Part shown: piece after piece, positions 26,301 to 38,300 of the stretch
How positions within the stretch are numbered: the stretch's first letter is position 1
Layout of the letters: each line of letters opens with the position of its first letter
DNA from: Patiria miniata
Taxonomy: Eukaryota > Echinodermata > Asteroidea > Valvatida > Asterinidae
DNA length: 64,000 bases
Reading direction: 5' to 3'
Assembly (NCBI RefSeq): GCF_015706575.1
Contig: NW_024037074.1
Coordinates: 23,983,334-24,047,333 of the forward strand
Made by a program: the position numbers and the translations under genes
Notes under the pieces: generated by a model
Told to the model about the DNA's origin: nothing
What the model saw: the letters and a program-made list of their open reading frames with translations, nothing else
Database searches by the model: none

Positions 26301-29300
26301 CCGGTACACAATGCATGGATGCTACTTTTGCCATTGACTTCTCAAGCTTTCCCAACATTTCATTAATTCTGCCAGGGAGAAGATCTTTGTAAAAGCTGTG
26401 CCTCTCTCCTTTGTCAAATCTTTGAAACCTGACAGGGTGTCAGACAGTAGGCCTAAATTGTTTCCATTCACACAAAAAAACGTAAATTGAAATGTATGCA
26501 CTATGCGCATGTACGAGTATGGCACAAAAAAAGTTGTTTAATTGTAGAGCCGCAGCTTATTATTTGTGTGAATTTGTCTTCAAATTCTTTTTCTTTCAAT
26601 CACAGGTCCGTCGCTTTTCTACTCCAGCTCTCCAACCTGCACACCCAGTGCGGTCAGGAGGAAGACTGCCTCGCCAGCCTCTCTGCGGTCCAGCAGGTCC
26701 TTCACCTCCCAGAGAAGGCATCTCAACTGAGACGGCGCGACAACACATCGGTAGATGCCCAGGACAAGAAGAACAAGCATGGGTCGGATACCCACGTGGA
26801 GACTGATGAGGATGACAATGATGACAACTTCATCAGGACCAAGAGGATCTCCATCTCGGCGGAGTGTTCCTCAAGAGGGACATTCCTTGGAGACACTGAC
26901 ACCACCTCATCCCCTTCTCTGAAAACTCAAACTGTCAAGCTACCTGGTTACCACACCCACCCTTCGGACTGCTTCTGTGCATCCTGCTGCGATGTATCCC
27001 TCCACGTACAGGAAGTCTCGTCGTTCTTACGGAGAGCCCAGTGTCTTGAACTTCAGGGTGAAGTCAGCCAAGCCCTTACGAATCTTCAAGTGGGTCTGGA
27101 TGCGGCAGCATGGAGCTCAAAGAAATCCCAGGTACTCCTGTGCAAGAGTTGCTCCTGTTTGCAGAATGTAGGATCTGTAAAACAGACTAAAGGAAAGGAG
27201 GTGAAACGGCCCAAGTCTAAGCAGAGTAGCCCTGATCAATTCAATATGCATCCTGAAACAGCCACCGAGATTCATGCATGCATTGCAAGGCTGACTTTGC
27301 TGAACAGCAGTCTTTCAGAAGCTGAACGGACCATCAAGAGAGGCTTGGAACAATCCACCGATGAAAGTATTCCCAAAGCGTGGTTGCAGTTTTATGAAAT
27401 CCTTGTCACACTAGAACTTAAGTCTCAACGAACCAATACAACAATCAGCGATCTAATATTCTCAATGTGGGATTTGCAGTCCAGCAGTAAACATCACAAG
27501 GACGTACAGGCTCCCGAAGAAGATCTTGCATCGCAGTTTGACCAACTGCACCTGGGGAAGCAAGTCAGCAAGCGCCTGGCACAGTTTCAAGACTCGGTGT
27601 TCTCTGAAAGAATGCACAGACCTGAGGTCTCTCGGAAACGCTCTGATAAAGTGACTGAGCCTGGTATCTTTTGTGATATCAGCGATGATGATGATGATTC
27701 TAACGGTGTCCCGAACATGGCGGTTTGCTCTGCCAAAAGTACTAAGAAGCAGCGGCAAGTGACCAAAGCAACACCACATAATCTAGGGTTGAGTTCCAAG
27801 AAAGGAGCCCTGATGTTCAGCGTGAGGAAGAAAAGACCTGCCAAGAAAGTTGTCCAGGATGAAGTAACACCTCTCAATTCGGCCGCACTGAGCGCTTTCG
27901 ATTTTGATGAGCCAAGCCCCTCTGAGACCAAGAAGAAAGGAACACGAGGGAGACCCTGCAGAAGTGCAAAGACCACTGCTAAACGCAACGCGAAGATCAT
28001 CAATTTGTTCGATTCGGATGTTGATGAGGTTTTCGAAGAGGAAATAGAGACAAAGAACTGCAAGACCGCCACGGGATCAAAGAGACGGACGGCCAAAAAA
28101 TCGGTGAGGATCAATCTGGATTCTGAGAACTTACCAAATCCACTTGAAACTGAAGACTTACAGGAGGAACCTGCTTCATCAAAACCTTCAAGGAAATCTA
28201 AACAACCAACAGGAGTAAGCGAAGACAGCACGGCTAAACCTAGGCGGGGTCGGAAACCCAAACCAACGGACACAGAACCATCTGAACCATCGACGTCACG
28301 ATCGCGCCGTGGCCGGAAACCCAACACAGAGAATTTGCGGTCAGAGGTCGTGACCCGGGTCAGCGATGATATACTTCAGGATCTCCTCTCAACCTCCCTA
28401 GAGCTTGAATCCCCGGTTAAGATGCACCCACCATCCCTCCAAAGCCCTAACCTTAGTGACCTACGTTTTGACTTTGAAACCAACCAATTTTCTAGGAACA
28501 TCCCCACCCTGAACCCTCTCCCCAATGGTACCTCCCTTGTCCTCCAAGATCTGGATGAGATCGAAATCCCGCGTGCAGGGTGCGACTCGGACTCAGACGA
28601 ATCAAAAAGCGCCATCAACATTCGTCGGAAAACAGCCAGAAAACCTGCGGCATCGAGAAGGAAGACTGGTGAACGGTGTATCGTGGAGGATACGGAGGTG
28701 TTAAGGGGAACAAAGAACACCGCGGTAGATGCTGAGTCAACTAGGAAAAAGACACACCAACCTGCACAGTCTGGAAAGGCTCAATCTGGATTAATCAACC
28801 CAGGTCAGGGGAAAAAGTTGATCATTTCTGTTTTTCTCTTTTTAATTTGCTCAAGAAGCCTTCAGCTGAAAGATGTGCCCCTTGTTGTTCAGAGTTTAAC
28901 AGAATTACAATCGCAAAACAAGCATCCGATCACATTTCTCTTACCTTTGAGTATGGATTTTCTCGAAAGTGTGAATGTTCAATACTTAATCAGTTGTAGT
29001 TGCATCGAAGAAATCTTCGTATTGAACATGCCACACACAAAAAAGTGTGCATCTCTATTAATCAACCCTCCTGCAGTAACAGACAGACAAAATATCAAGC
29101 CTGTTCCCCTGCTAATGGCTTTATACAGAGGCTTGTCACCAATGGTCAGATCTCATTTCTTGTAGGCACTGTGACAATTCAAATTCTATCAACAGACAAA
29201 AGCAACTAACTGGTGGGTACAGCTGGCATATCAATATCCTGCAGTCAAAACCTACATGTAGCTGTATCAAGTTAAATAAATGGCCACAGCCAGCCAATTC

Positions 29301-32300
29301 TGCTTTATGTTAATAGGGAGCTCTTAACAGTTAGTAAGAGTAACTTGATTGATTTTGACTACTGGAATTACTTTGCTCAATTTGCTAGCCAGAGAGGGAG
29401 GATTATCTGATATTTAAACTTCTTTTATTTGGAACAGGCCCAAAGCCCAAATTAGACTCCTAGCCCCTTCCCCAATCTCTACCATTACTCGTGCCTTACC
29501 CCACTTAAAAAAAACAAACTTGATGCACCATTTCAGTCCAAGCTAATTTTGCATTTATACCGAGTGCGTTCGATTACTTCCCCGCGCTTACTCGTGCAAG
29601 CGCGACAGCATTCGATTTACCTCTCGCGCTTACTCGAGCCTGGCCCAAGTGACCGACTCGCCGAGCCGGTTACTTGGAAAAGTATCCCATAAGGCAATAA
29701 ACATGGCTGCCAACATGGCTGCCAACGGGCGGGAAAAATGTTGCAACCTGATGCCACTTTTTAAGTTCATAATCATCTCAATGAAGTTCATTCATTGAAA
29801 AATGACGATAAGACGTGAATTTGGGACTGAGAAACATTTCCAATTTTGTTAGGAAATACTTTTTCTTGAATCTCCATAGAGTTTGTACACGAACCGCTGA
29901 AGTGGTGTCAGGTTGCATTTTTTTTTTCAGAAACAGGCTTCCAGAGCTACGGCTACGTCTATTGTCAGCGCGTCCCCGCGTATTTTCAATGGGCGTGGAC
30001 CTAGACCTAGCTCTAGACAGTTGATTCAGATGCAGCCTGTATCATGTCAAAATTCAACTTTCCACTTTTGCACGAAAGTTTACCCGAAATCGTTTGTTTG
30101 AGCTCCACTGTGCATGTCTGTCATCACGCGAGGAGCCAGGCGCGAGTAAGCTGGGGGAGGGGAAGTAATCAAACGCACTCACCTAAAAGAGTTTGTATTC
30201 ACACCTTTTCTTTTCTCAACTTTTACAGACACCAATCTGGCCTCGATTATCTCCACCCTGGAGCAAATGAATACCCAGGTGCGTCACCGTGCCCCCGCCC
30301 TCCTGTATCGCCGTGTGTGTCAGCTGCTGGCCGCCTGCTGTGGTGACAGGGACCCAATCAAGGCGGCTTACTACCTGAGCGAAGCCACGGCAGTGACCCT
30401 CCGACATCAGAAGCTGGCCAGCCTAGCCAAGAAGATGAAGTGAGTATGAATTACTTTCCTCTTTGATCAGTTTTACTGGACTTGCTTAGTAGTATAACTT
30501 GGGGCAAAGCTTTTGCGTATACCATGTGAAATGAGAAGTGTAGCTCTGGAAAGAACCAACAATATTTCATTCAAAGTTATGGTAAATACACTCGATCGTC
30601 CAAACATGCTGAGCAAAAATTTTCAGAACCAAGTTGATCTTTAAGAGTTTGTGAATTTTCTTTGTGCATCTTCAAACTTCTCTCAAGTTGTACATTCAAC
30701 CATGCAAACCCTCACAATCGCATTTATTGATGTAAATAGAGAGAAAATCCACGTTGGCGCAGTGGTACTTTCCGCGCCTTTCATCCCTACGACCCAGGTT
30801 TGAATTCTGCCAGTACAAACGGTGTTTTATTTCTTCATTGTCATAGGTCTTCCTGAAATGAGTGTGTAGGTTTGTTTTTAAAGCATTAAGAAGCAAAACT
30901 AGATTTTTCTTGTGAATAATCTTTCAACCCCTTTTCAGACACACATATATTGCTGAACTATTACTGTTCCTCTTTAAGTTTTTTGTTTTCGTCTCCGATG
31001 CGATTCAGGAAACTGAAGAAAGAGATTGACGCGGACAGCGTCCAGAACCTGGCGGAATCCCTGGCCACGATGGCACTGGATTGTAACAGCAAGGATGGCC
31101 GGACACACAAGAGCAACCTGAAGCATCTTGTCAACCAGAGAGCCTTGTTCACGTTCAGTCAGGACCCTGCAGGGGACACCCACCTTGATGTGGTGCAACA
31201 GACAATCAATGCTCTGCCGGAGGGTAAGATTTAAGCCCTCACATAAATAATATCAGGTTGGTAGGTCGGTCAGGGATATTTGGGGGGGGGGGCTGGGTGT
31301 AGATAGTACACATATAGGTTTACCTTTTCTTCTAATTGACGAGTAATTGGAAAGAATGGCCACTTGTCGGTTACCAGTTCTTCTCTACCAACGTACACGA
31401 AATGTTTAGGCAACATGTATTGCACTCGCCAACTATACTGTGTACATGTACATGCATGCGATACAATGTACAGTACATTTACACATGTATACCATGTTTG
31501 CAGTACATCACACCGCAATATGGTAAATTGAAACTGTACTGCCATTAAGGTATGTATGTTTTGTAATAAAAATGCAAAATTATGGCATTACAACGAAACA
31601 GTGATGGCAAAGGTAAAGTTTATTTAATTTTTTTCAAGTGGAAAAAAAAAACGACCAGAGATTACTGGATTTTTGGGTCAGTCGGGTGAGGGCAACACAA
31701 CTTTTTGGGGGGGCCTTGTCATTACACCTCGTGCATATTTATGACCCAAACACACTTCTTTCATTGGTCAATGTTGCAACTGGTCAGGGAAGTAAAAAGT
31801 ATATGTAACTGCCCCGCATGTGCGACGCATATACCATCGCACAACTAGTCGGTAGTACTGGGAAAGTAGTACTCCAAGATGAGCTCCTTGACTTATAAAT
31901 ATGATGGGATAGCACTGTATGATAGCACTGCCTGGCTCTCTTCACCAGTCTATGACCAGGGACCAAATTTTGCGGAGCTGCTTAGCACAAAAATTTGCTT
32001 AGCACAAAAAAGTAAAAGCAGGTTACCAGCCAAAACTGCACATAATTTTCATGATAAGCAACAACAGCTGAATACTAATCACGAGCAATATACATCACAT
32101 GGTATTTTGGCTGGTAATCTGCTTTCATAAGCCAGACTTTTTTCGTGCTAAGCAAATTTTTGTGCTAAGCAGTTCCATGAAATTGGTCCCAGGCTAGCAA
32201 CAAGTAACATTCTTTCGGTCTTTCAGTCAGTCGGATAAGAGGACATTTGGTTGGCCCTCTCGGACCAGCAGAATGTATCATTCTTTGTTTTGATCATTGA

Positions 32301-35300
32301 CGATTCTGCTTACAGGATGGACAGTGTGTATTCTGTCGGCCGTCTCATTCAGTGCATCTCTGACTGGTAGCCTGACGGACGGGGACCGGTTAATCATGTG
32401 CCGTCTCAGTAGAGGTAACACACCGATCATCGTCAATCAAGCTATGGTAAGAAACCTAAATCACACTTTCATGACAGAACCGGCCAAAAAAAATTGGTTT
32501 GGAATCTGGGGCGTTCCTTTTTATTTGTATCATTAGTATTATTTTTTCTGCTTAGAAGCTCTGCAAAACTAGACCATGATATCAACCATTGCCTTTGATT
32601 TTACACTGCAAACAGAGTCCCAGTGGGCAAGGCCCGTCGGCCGCAAGCCTCCTGGAGGAGTTTGACAGCATCCTGACAGAGAGCAAGCTCAGCGTCAAGG
32701 AGACAGACAAGAGGGCCTGGTGGACCTGCAGACAGGAGCTAGACCAACGCATGCAGGTACTAGACAGTGCTCATTACAAGACAAGACAAACCCAGTAAAC
32801 CTCGTCTCAGAGTACAGACAATTCTGTTTCCCAGCTGCTCTGGAGATCAGGGAAAACCATGAAAATGAGATTCCATTTCTTCCAGTCAGGGCAAACGCAG
32901 GGCATTTGGGAAAAACGCCAAAAAAGCAAGGTTCTCTTGTAGTTTTCTCTCAGAAAAAAATTAGAAGTGATTGAGAATTTTTTTTAAAATAATAAATTGA
33001 ATAAAGTCAACCTTTACAATAAAGTTAGATAAATAGTTGATTGACTTTCAGAAAAAAAATAACCTTGCATAGAAAAGTAGGAATCCATTGAATTTGGTAT
33101 CATTCTTAAGCTTTGAGTGTTTATTCCTCTCCACACACCAACAGGCCTTAACGGATGCGATGGAGGAGACTCTGTTAGGACAATGGAAGGGGCTGCTGAT
33201 TGGACAAAGGAGGAACAAGGAAGAGCGACGAACCATAGCCCTGGCTGCAGACAAACTCAAGACTCGGGTGGAGTCTGCCGGCCAGAAAACGGTGGACTCA
33301 CAGCTCTGTCAGGTAGGCTGGCTAGAAAAAGCTGAGTTTTGACAAGAAACGTCAGAACATTTGAGGTCGTTGTAGCTGTGTGTTATCCTCCTATGAGTTT
33401 TATGCATTTCTAAATAATCCATTCGTATTCTGCTTGCCTCGATCATTTGCAGTTGTAAGTCACCAGACTTGCAGTCTAGTCACCTAAATTACTTTTTTCA
33501 CCTAACTTCTTATCTAGTCAACTGACTTTTGGTCTAGTTACCTGACTTGCAGTCTAGTCACCTAACAAGGCAGTCTAGTCACCTGACTTACCAATATGTC
33601 ACCTGACTTGCAGTCTAGTCACCTAACTTGCAGTCTAGTCACCTGACTTGCAGTGTAGTCACCTGATTTGCAGTCTAGTCACCAGACTTGCACTCTAGTC
33701 ACCTAACCTGCAGTCTAGTCACCTGACTTGCAGTCTATTGACGACCTGCAGTCTGGTCACCTGACTCACAGTATTGCTCTTGCTTGCACAAAGAGATAAT
33801 TTTACTGTGATTATTCGAAGCTCTGCATCCTTTAATTCCACTTTTGTGTCTTCGTTCCGTATCCACAACAGTGCATCTTGGAGTCTTTCCCCAAGCTCAG
33901 CAAACCGCACCTGAATAGCGCCCTCGCCTGTTTGACGGGTCTCCAGCCAGGCTCCGAGGAGCACTCCAGCCTCGTTTCGTCCTTCAAGCAGCTCACTAAA
34001 GACTTGGCGCCGGCTACAGGCAGGGAACCAGTTATACTGATTCTGGATAAGGTAAGTACAACTTAAACATTTCAGTAATGAAAAACATCAGATGTAAGCC
34101 ATACATGTATGTTTGCTTCATGTCACCTTTTTGGTTGCAATATTTAGAGCAATAATTGTTTTATGTCTTTATTATCATGCAGTGTTGTAGTACTCGTACT
34201 CATACTCGTAATTGAGTACCTTTTTCCCATACTCGTACTCATGGCAAAGTACTCGTACTCATTAGAAAAGACTTGTAGTTATACTCTTAAAAATACAGTG
34301 TAATAAAAATCGGAAAAAAAGTGGACTTGAATGAAGGCGTACTCGTTCTGGTGGAAAGCTACTCGACAACAACACCTTTATCCTCCTGGTTGTCCCAAAT
34401 AGGAAAGTGACATTGTTCTCTCTCAGAACAAGAGACTCACACAAACATACAGGGACTGAAAACCCAAATCAGGGGTTTTAGGGAAGGGTAGCCCCATCAA
34501 ACTAACGAAATTGCTGCCTGGTTACACTTTTTATTGCTTTGCTTTCTTTATTTCACATCATCCACTTCAATTTTTTAGCTAATAACAAAGAAAGTCCCAC
34601 AGTTCTGCCTGACTTATCCCAAAACAATCGAAAATTCAGGCTTTGGACTTTCTCCTTTTTATGTTTTTTAACTACAAAATGAAAACTAAAAAAGCAGCAG
34701 GCAGCTTTTGTGCAGCATTTGGTCATAGTGCTCATACTACAAAGTTGCACATCTAAAAGCAGTTTTCCTGAAATGTTTTCTTGAATAACTATGCAATGTG
34801 GTTATTACCATGTAATGAGGCTATCATAAGACAATCAAGTCATGTAAAATATTACTTAGAAATTTGTGGGTTGCACCACGAATTGACATAAAGATTCAAT
34901 TTTTGCGCACAGGGAAGTAACGGAAAGTGCATATACATGTATTTGAGGAACCACTGGAAATAATGCAAGAATGGTAGATGTATGCAGCTCAGAAAAATAA
35001 TTTCAATTGTGTAAGCTATATTATACAAATATTGAACGCATCGAGTGGTGTAGTAAAACTAGCCTCCCGAGGTGATCCATGGACATTCTATTTTCCCGAG
35101 GCGAAGCCGAGAGAAAATAGAATGCTCCATGGATCACCGAGGGAGGCTAGTTTTACTTCACCACGAGATAAAGTATTCAATATTTGTTTTATAACACTTC
35201 ACACACAGATTCTGCTTGATTTTAATATTTCAAGTTATTTAAATCTGAACACAGTCAAAAAATATTTCAGTTTCAATACAAAGTTGGTGGGAAATGTAAT

Positions 35301-38300
35301 ACTCTCTTCCAAACCACCCCTTCACAAAATATTTGAACCCAACTCGGTGGCACGCTCTCTTGGGAACAATACGCGCTACGTGCAACGCTCAACGCACACA
35401 CCAGCATGCATTTGCACACAAATGCCGCGCCATGGGTATAGTACTTTGGTTGCTACGGGTATAGTACTTTGGTTGCTAATGGTATAGTACTTTGGTTGCT
35501 AATGGCATAGTACTTTGGTTGCTAATGGTATAGTACTTTGGTTGCTAATGGCATAGTACTTTGGTTGCTAATGGTATAGTACTTTGGTTGCTAATGGTAT
35601 AGTACTTTGGTTGCTAATGGCATAGTACTTTGGTTGCTAATGGCATAGTACTTTGGTTGCTAATGGTATAGTACTTTGGTTGCTAATGGTATGGTACTTT
35701 GGTTGCTACGGGTATAGTACTTTTGGCCGTGCATAGGAAGATAGCAAAAATAGAAAGTACCATGTGACTCGCTCTCAGCCAATCAAGACACAGAATCTAT
35801 AGGTGAGGTGTTATAATGTATATTGTTGTCAGGCACACGGTCAGCGATGTGCACCTCACATTAAAATAGTAAGATATGGACCTCTTGAACCAACCACACA
35901 AAATGTCATCAGCACCATATTCTAAACAGTGCGCACCAAGTTTAGTGAAATCGATTGTAAGTTTTTATTTGTAAGTAAAATTGTAAGTAAATTTGTTGCG
36001 TAAATCATGCGCATGGTGTAAGATATATGCACTATTTCTTGAAATCAGCTGCACATGTTGGATTGTATTTGGGGATGTTTCTTTTTACGATTCATCGTCA
36101 TTACTGTCAGCTGCAAAAGTCACCGTTACGTTGGGCCTAGGCTGGGCAACGGGAAGTTTCCTGAACACTAACAACCCCGAGATGAAATCGGTCACTGCGG
36201 CCGGTACCATAGAGAGGGGTTTGTGTAGAAGCTTGACGTCATTCCCCGGCATGTAGCGCCGCCACGGCCAGCGTGCACAGAGGGCGTGCTCCATGGCGTC
36301 GGTGACCAGATGCAACTTCGGCGACGACTTCAACAGTTGGAGAGTCACTTTTTCCTTCACTGGATTAAAAAAAAAAAAAAGGAAAGGTGAGATGCACAAA
36401 TGTGTGGTAGTTCTGGTGGAATAAAACCAAAGGTGGCAAAATATGTGATGGACTGCATCTGTGTCAGATGACGTGTATACACACAAAGGTTTTGCGGTAT
36501 TTGGAACGGATGACAACAGCTTCCTCATACATTTAACACACACGATTAGAGACGGCAGTTTTACATCCTGCTTCTACAGAACATTTTCGCAAGTTAGTAC
36601 CTGAAAATGGTTCACTGCCTTTCAGCAGATTGTCATCACACCAGTTACAACCAAGTTGGGCTGATGTTCGCTTCAAAGAGAAGAATCAAGCCCATTGTGA
36701 AGCAAATTTCTGAACAGCCCTAGCAAAACCACGGGGTTCATGTGGCCGTTGCAATGCACGTGAACCAGTAACTGTGGTTGATCTCGGAGTGACGTCACGA
36801 TTACGACAGCGAATAACTCCATGTCTGAGCTTACATGTATCAAAGTACTCTTGGCCGTAGATATCTCTCTCCTGCGGTGGTAGCCTCTTCCACATTCTCT
36901 CAGCCGAGGCCATGATTACATCCACTGACGTTATGTTTGTCTTGAAGTAGCCCGGCTCTAGTATGTGGACTGTCACGCCAAATGCTTTGGAACTGGTGCT
37001 GCATGTTAAAAAAACCAAAACAAAATAAACAAACAATTTTGATGGTTTTAGAGGATTTGCAGTATTCGGGAAAGTAGAACAGACAAGTGTGTATTTGCCC
37101 GCAATCGGGAACGCCCTATTGTCCCTCTTTTGGTTGTACTTTAACCTTTTAGGAAGACCTCCCATATGTTTTGTACACATAGCCAAATTGGGGACTTTCG
37201 GATATTGGGAACCCTATATTGTCCTCTATTGTTCAACGTCCCCTATTGAATGCAGAAACAAACTCATAATCATTGTCACAATACACACATATGGGGTTTG
37301 CTGCAAACTTGAATGTGCTATTGGGTTTCTACATTTCTAAACACAGAATCTTGGTTTATATAGCCCCCAACGGAAAGTTGGGCCCACTGAGTGTGCAGGG
37401 AAGGCACTTGCGGTCATCAGTTTCTGAATGGAAGGGGTAACACATGATGGCTTTGGTCAAAGTTTCAATAATTACGAAGCGTCCTCCAGGATTTATTTCC
37501 AATTTCCGAGGGAGAGGGGTGTTACGCAGGGGCATAGGTCAGGGGAGCAGAGGGGGATATTCACTACATGTATACTACTAACCGCATCGTGTCTGAGAAG
37601 GCTTCCACCCCTATCTTGGAAATGGAGTATCCGCCAACCATTGCCGGCAGTAAGGCCAAGGCACTGGACACGTTGACGATGCGTCCCCGCCCCTGGCGTA
37701 TCAGCGGGAAAAAGACGTTGGTGACTTCGATGGTCCCCATCAGGTTGACGTCCAGAATGCGCTGGATCTCACACTTCTTGTGCCAGTGAATAGGGCCGAT
37801 GTTACCGGTCACGCCGGCGTTGTTGACCAGACCCCACAGACCTGGGTATTGGATGTCGAGAAGAGACCAAGATGCGTTACAGATAGAATTGATTGTAATT
37901 GTTTGGCAAACAGTCTGCACACTGGGTCACTGTCGGCACTACTGCAGATGCAAGGTGGCCATCGACAGCAGCATTGCATGGAGAAGACCAATTACTCGAA
38001 TAAAATAGCTACAGTTCTGAGTAGGGTAGCCTCCCGTTTTCAATTTGGAATCTCCTTCTGGCTCATAAACTACAGTAGCGTGCCTGTTAATAATAATACT
38101 AATAATGTGTGGCGCTTCTATAGCGCTTTCCATCAAAAGTAGGTCTCAAAGCACTTCACAATAATTATCCCTGTCCAACGGGCCACAAGACCACTTTTCT
38201 GCAGCCAAGATCAGCGCAATCTGGTCTCTACCCTCACAGGTACCCTTTTATACTCCTGGGTGGAGAGAGAGAGACAATTGTAGTAAAGTGTCTTGCCAAA

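Noticed and set aside
27587-28327. 246-codon open frame antisense to separase exon 12
   Set aside because: It mirrors the low-complexity, Lys/Asp/Ser-rich sense frame (reverse complement gives Leu/Phe/Ser/Val). The sense strand has the splice sites and protein family support.
28804-29165. Continuation of the exon 12 frame for another 120 codons
   Set aside because: A good donor (GTCAGG) at 28804 joins exon 13 in phase, and the codon use turns AT-rich after that point.
33449-33775. Possible CRISPR-like spaced repeats
   Set aside because: The 20-base units are directly adjacent with no unique spacers, and the DNA is clearly from an animal.
34978-35487. 169-codon frame across the intron 18 fold-back
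   Set aside because: It reads through both arms of an inverted repeat and into a minisatellite; no coding support.
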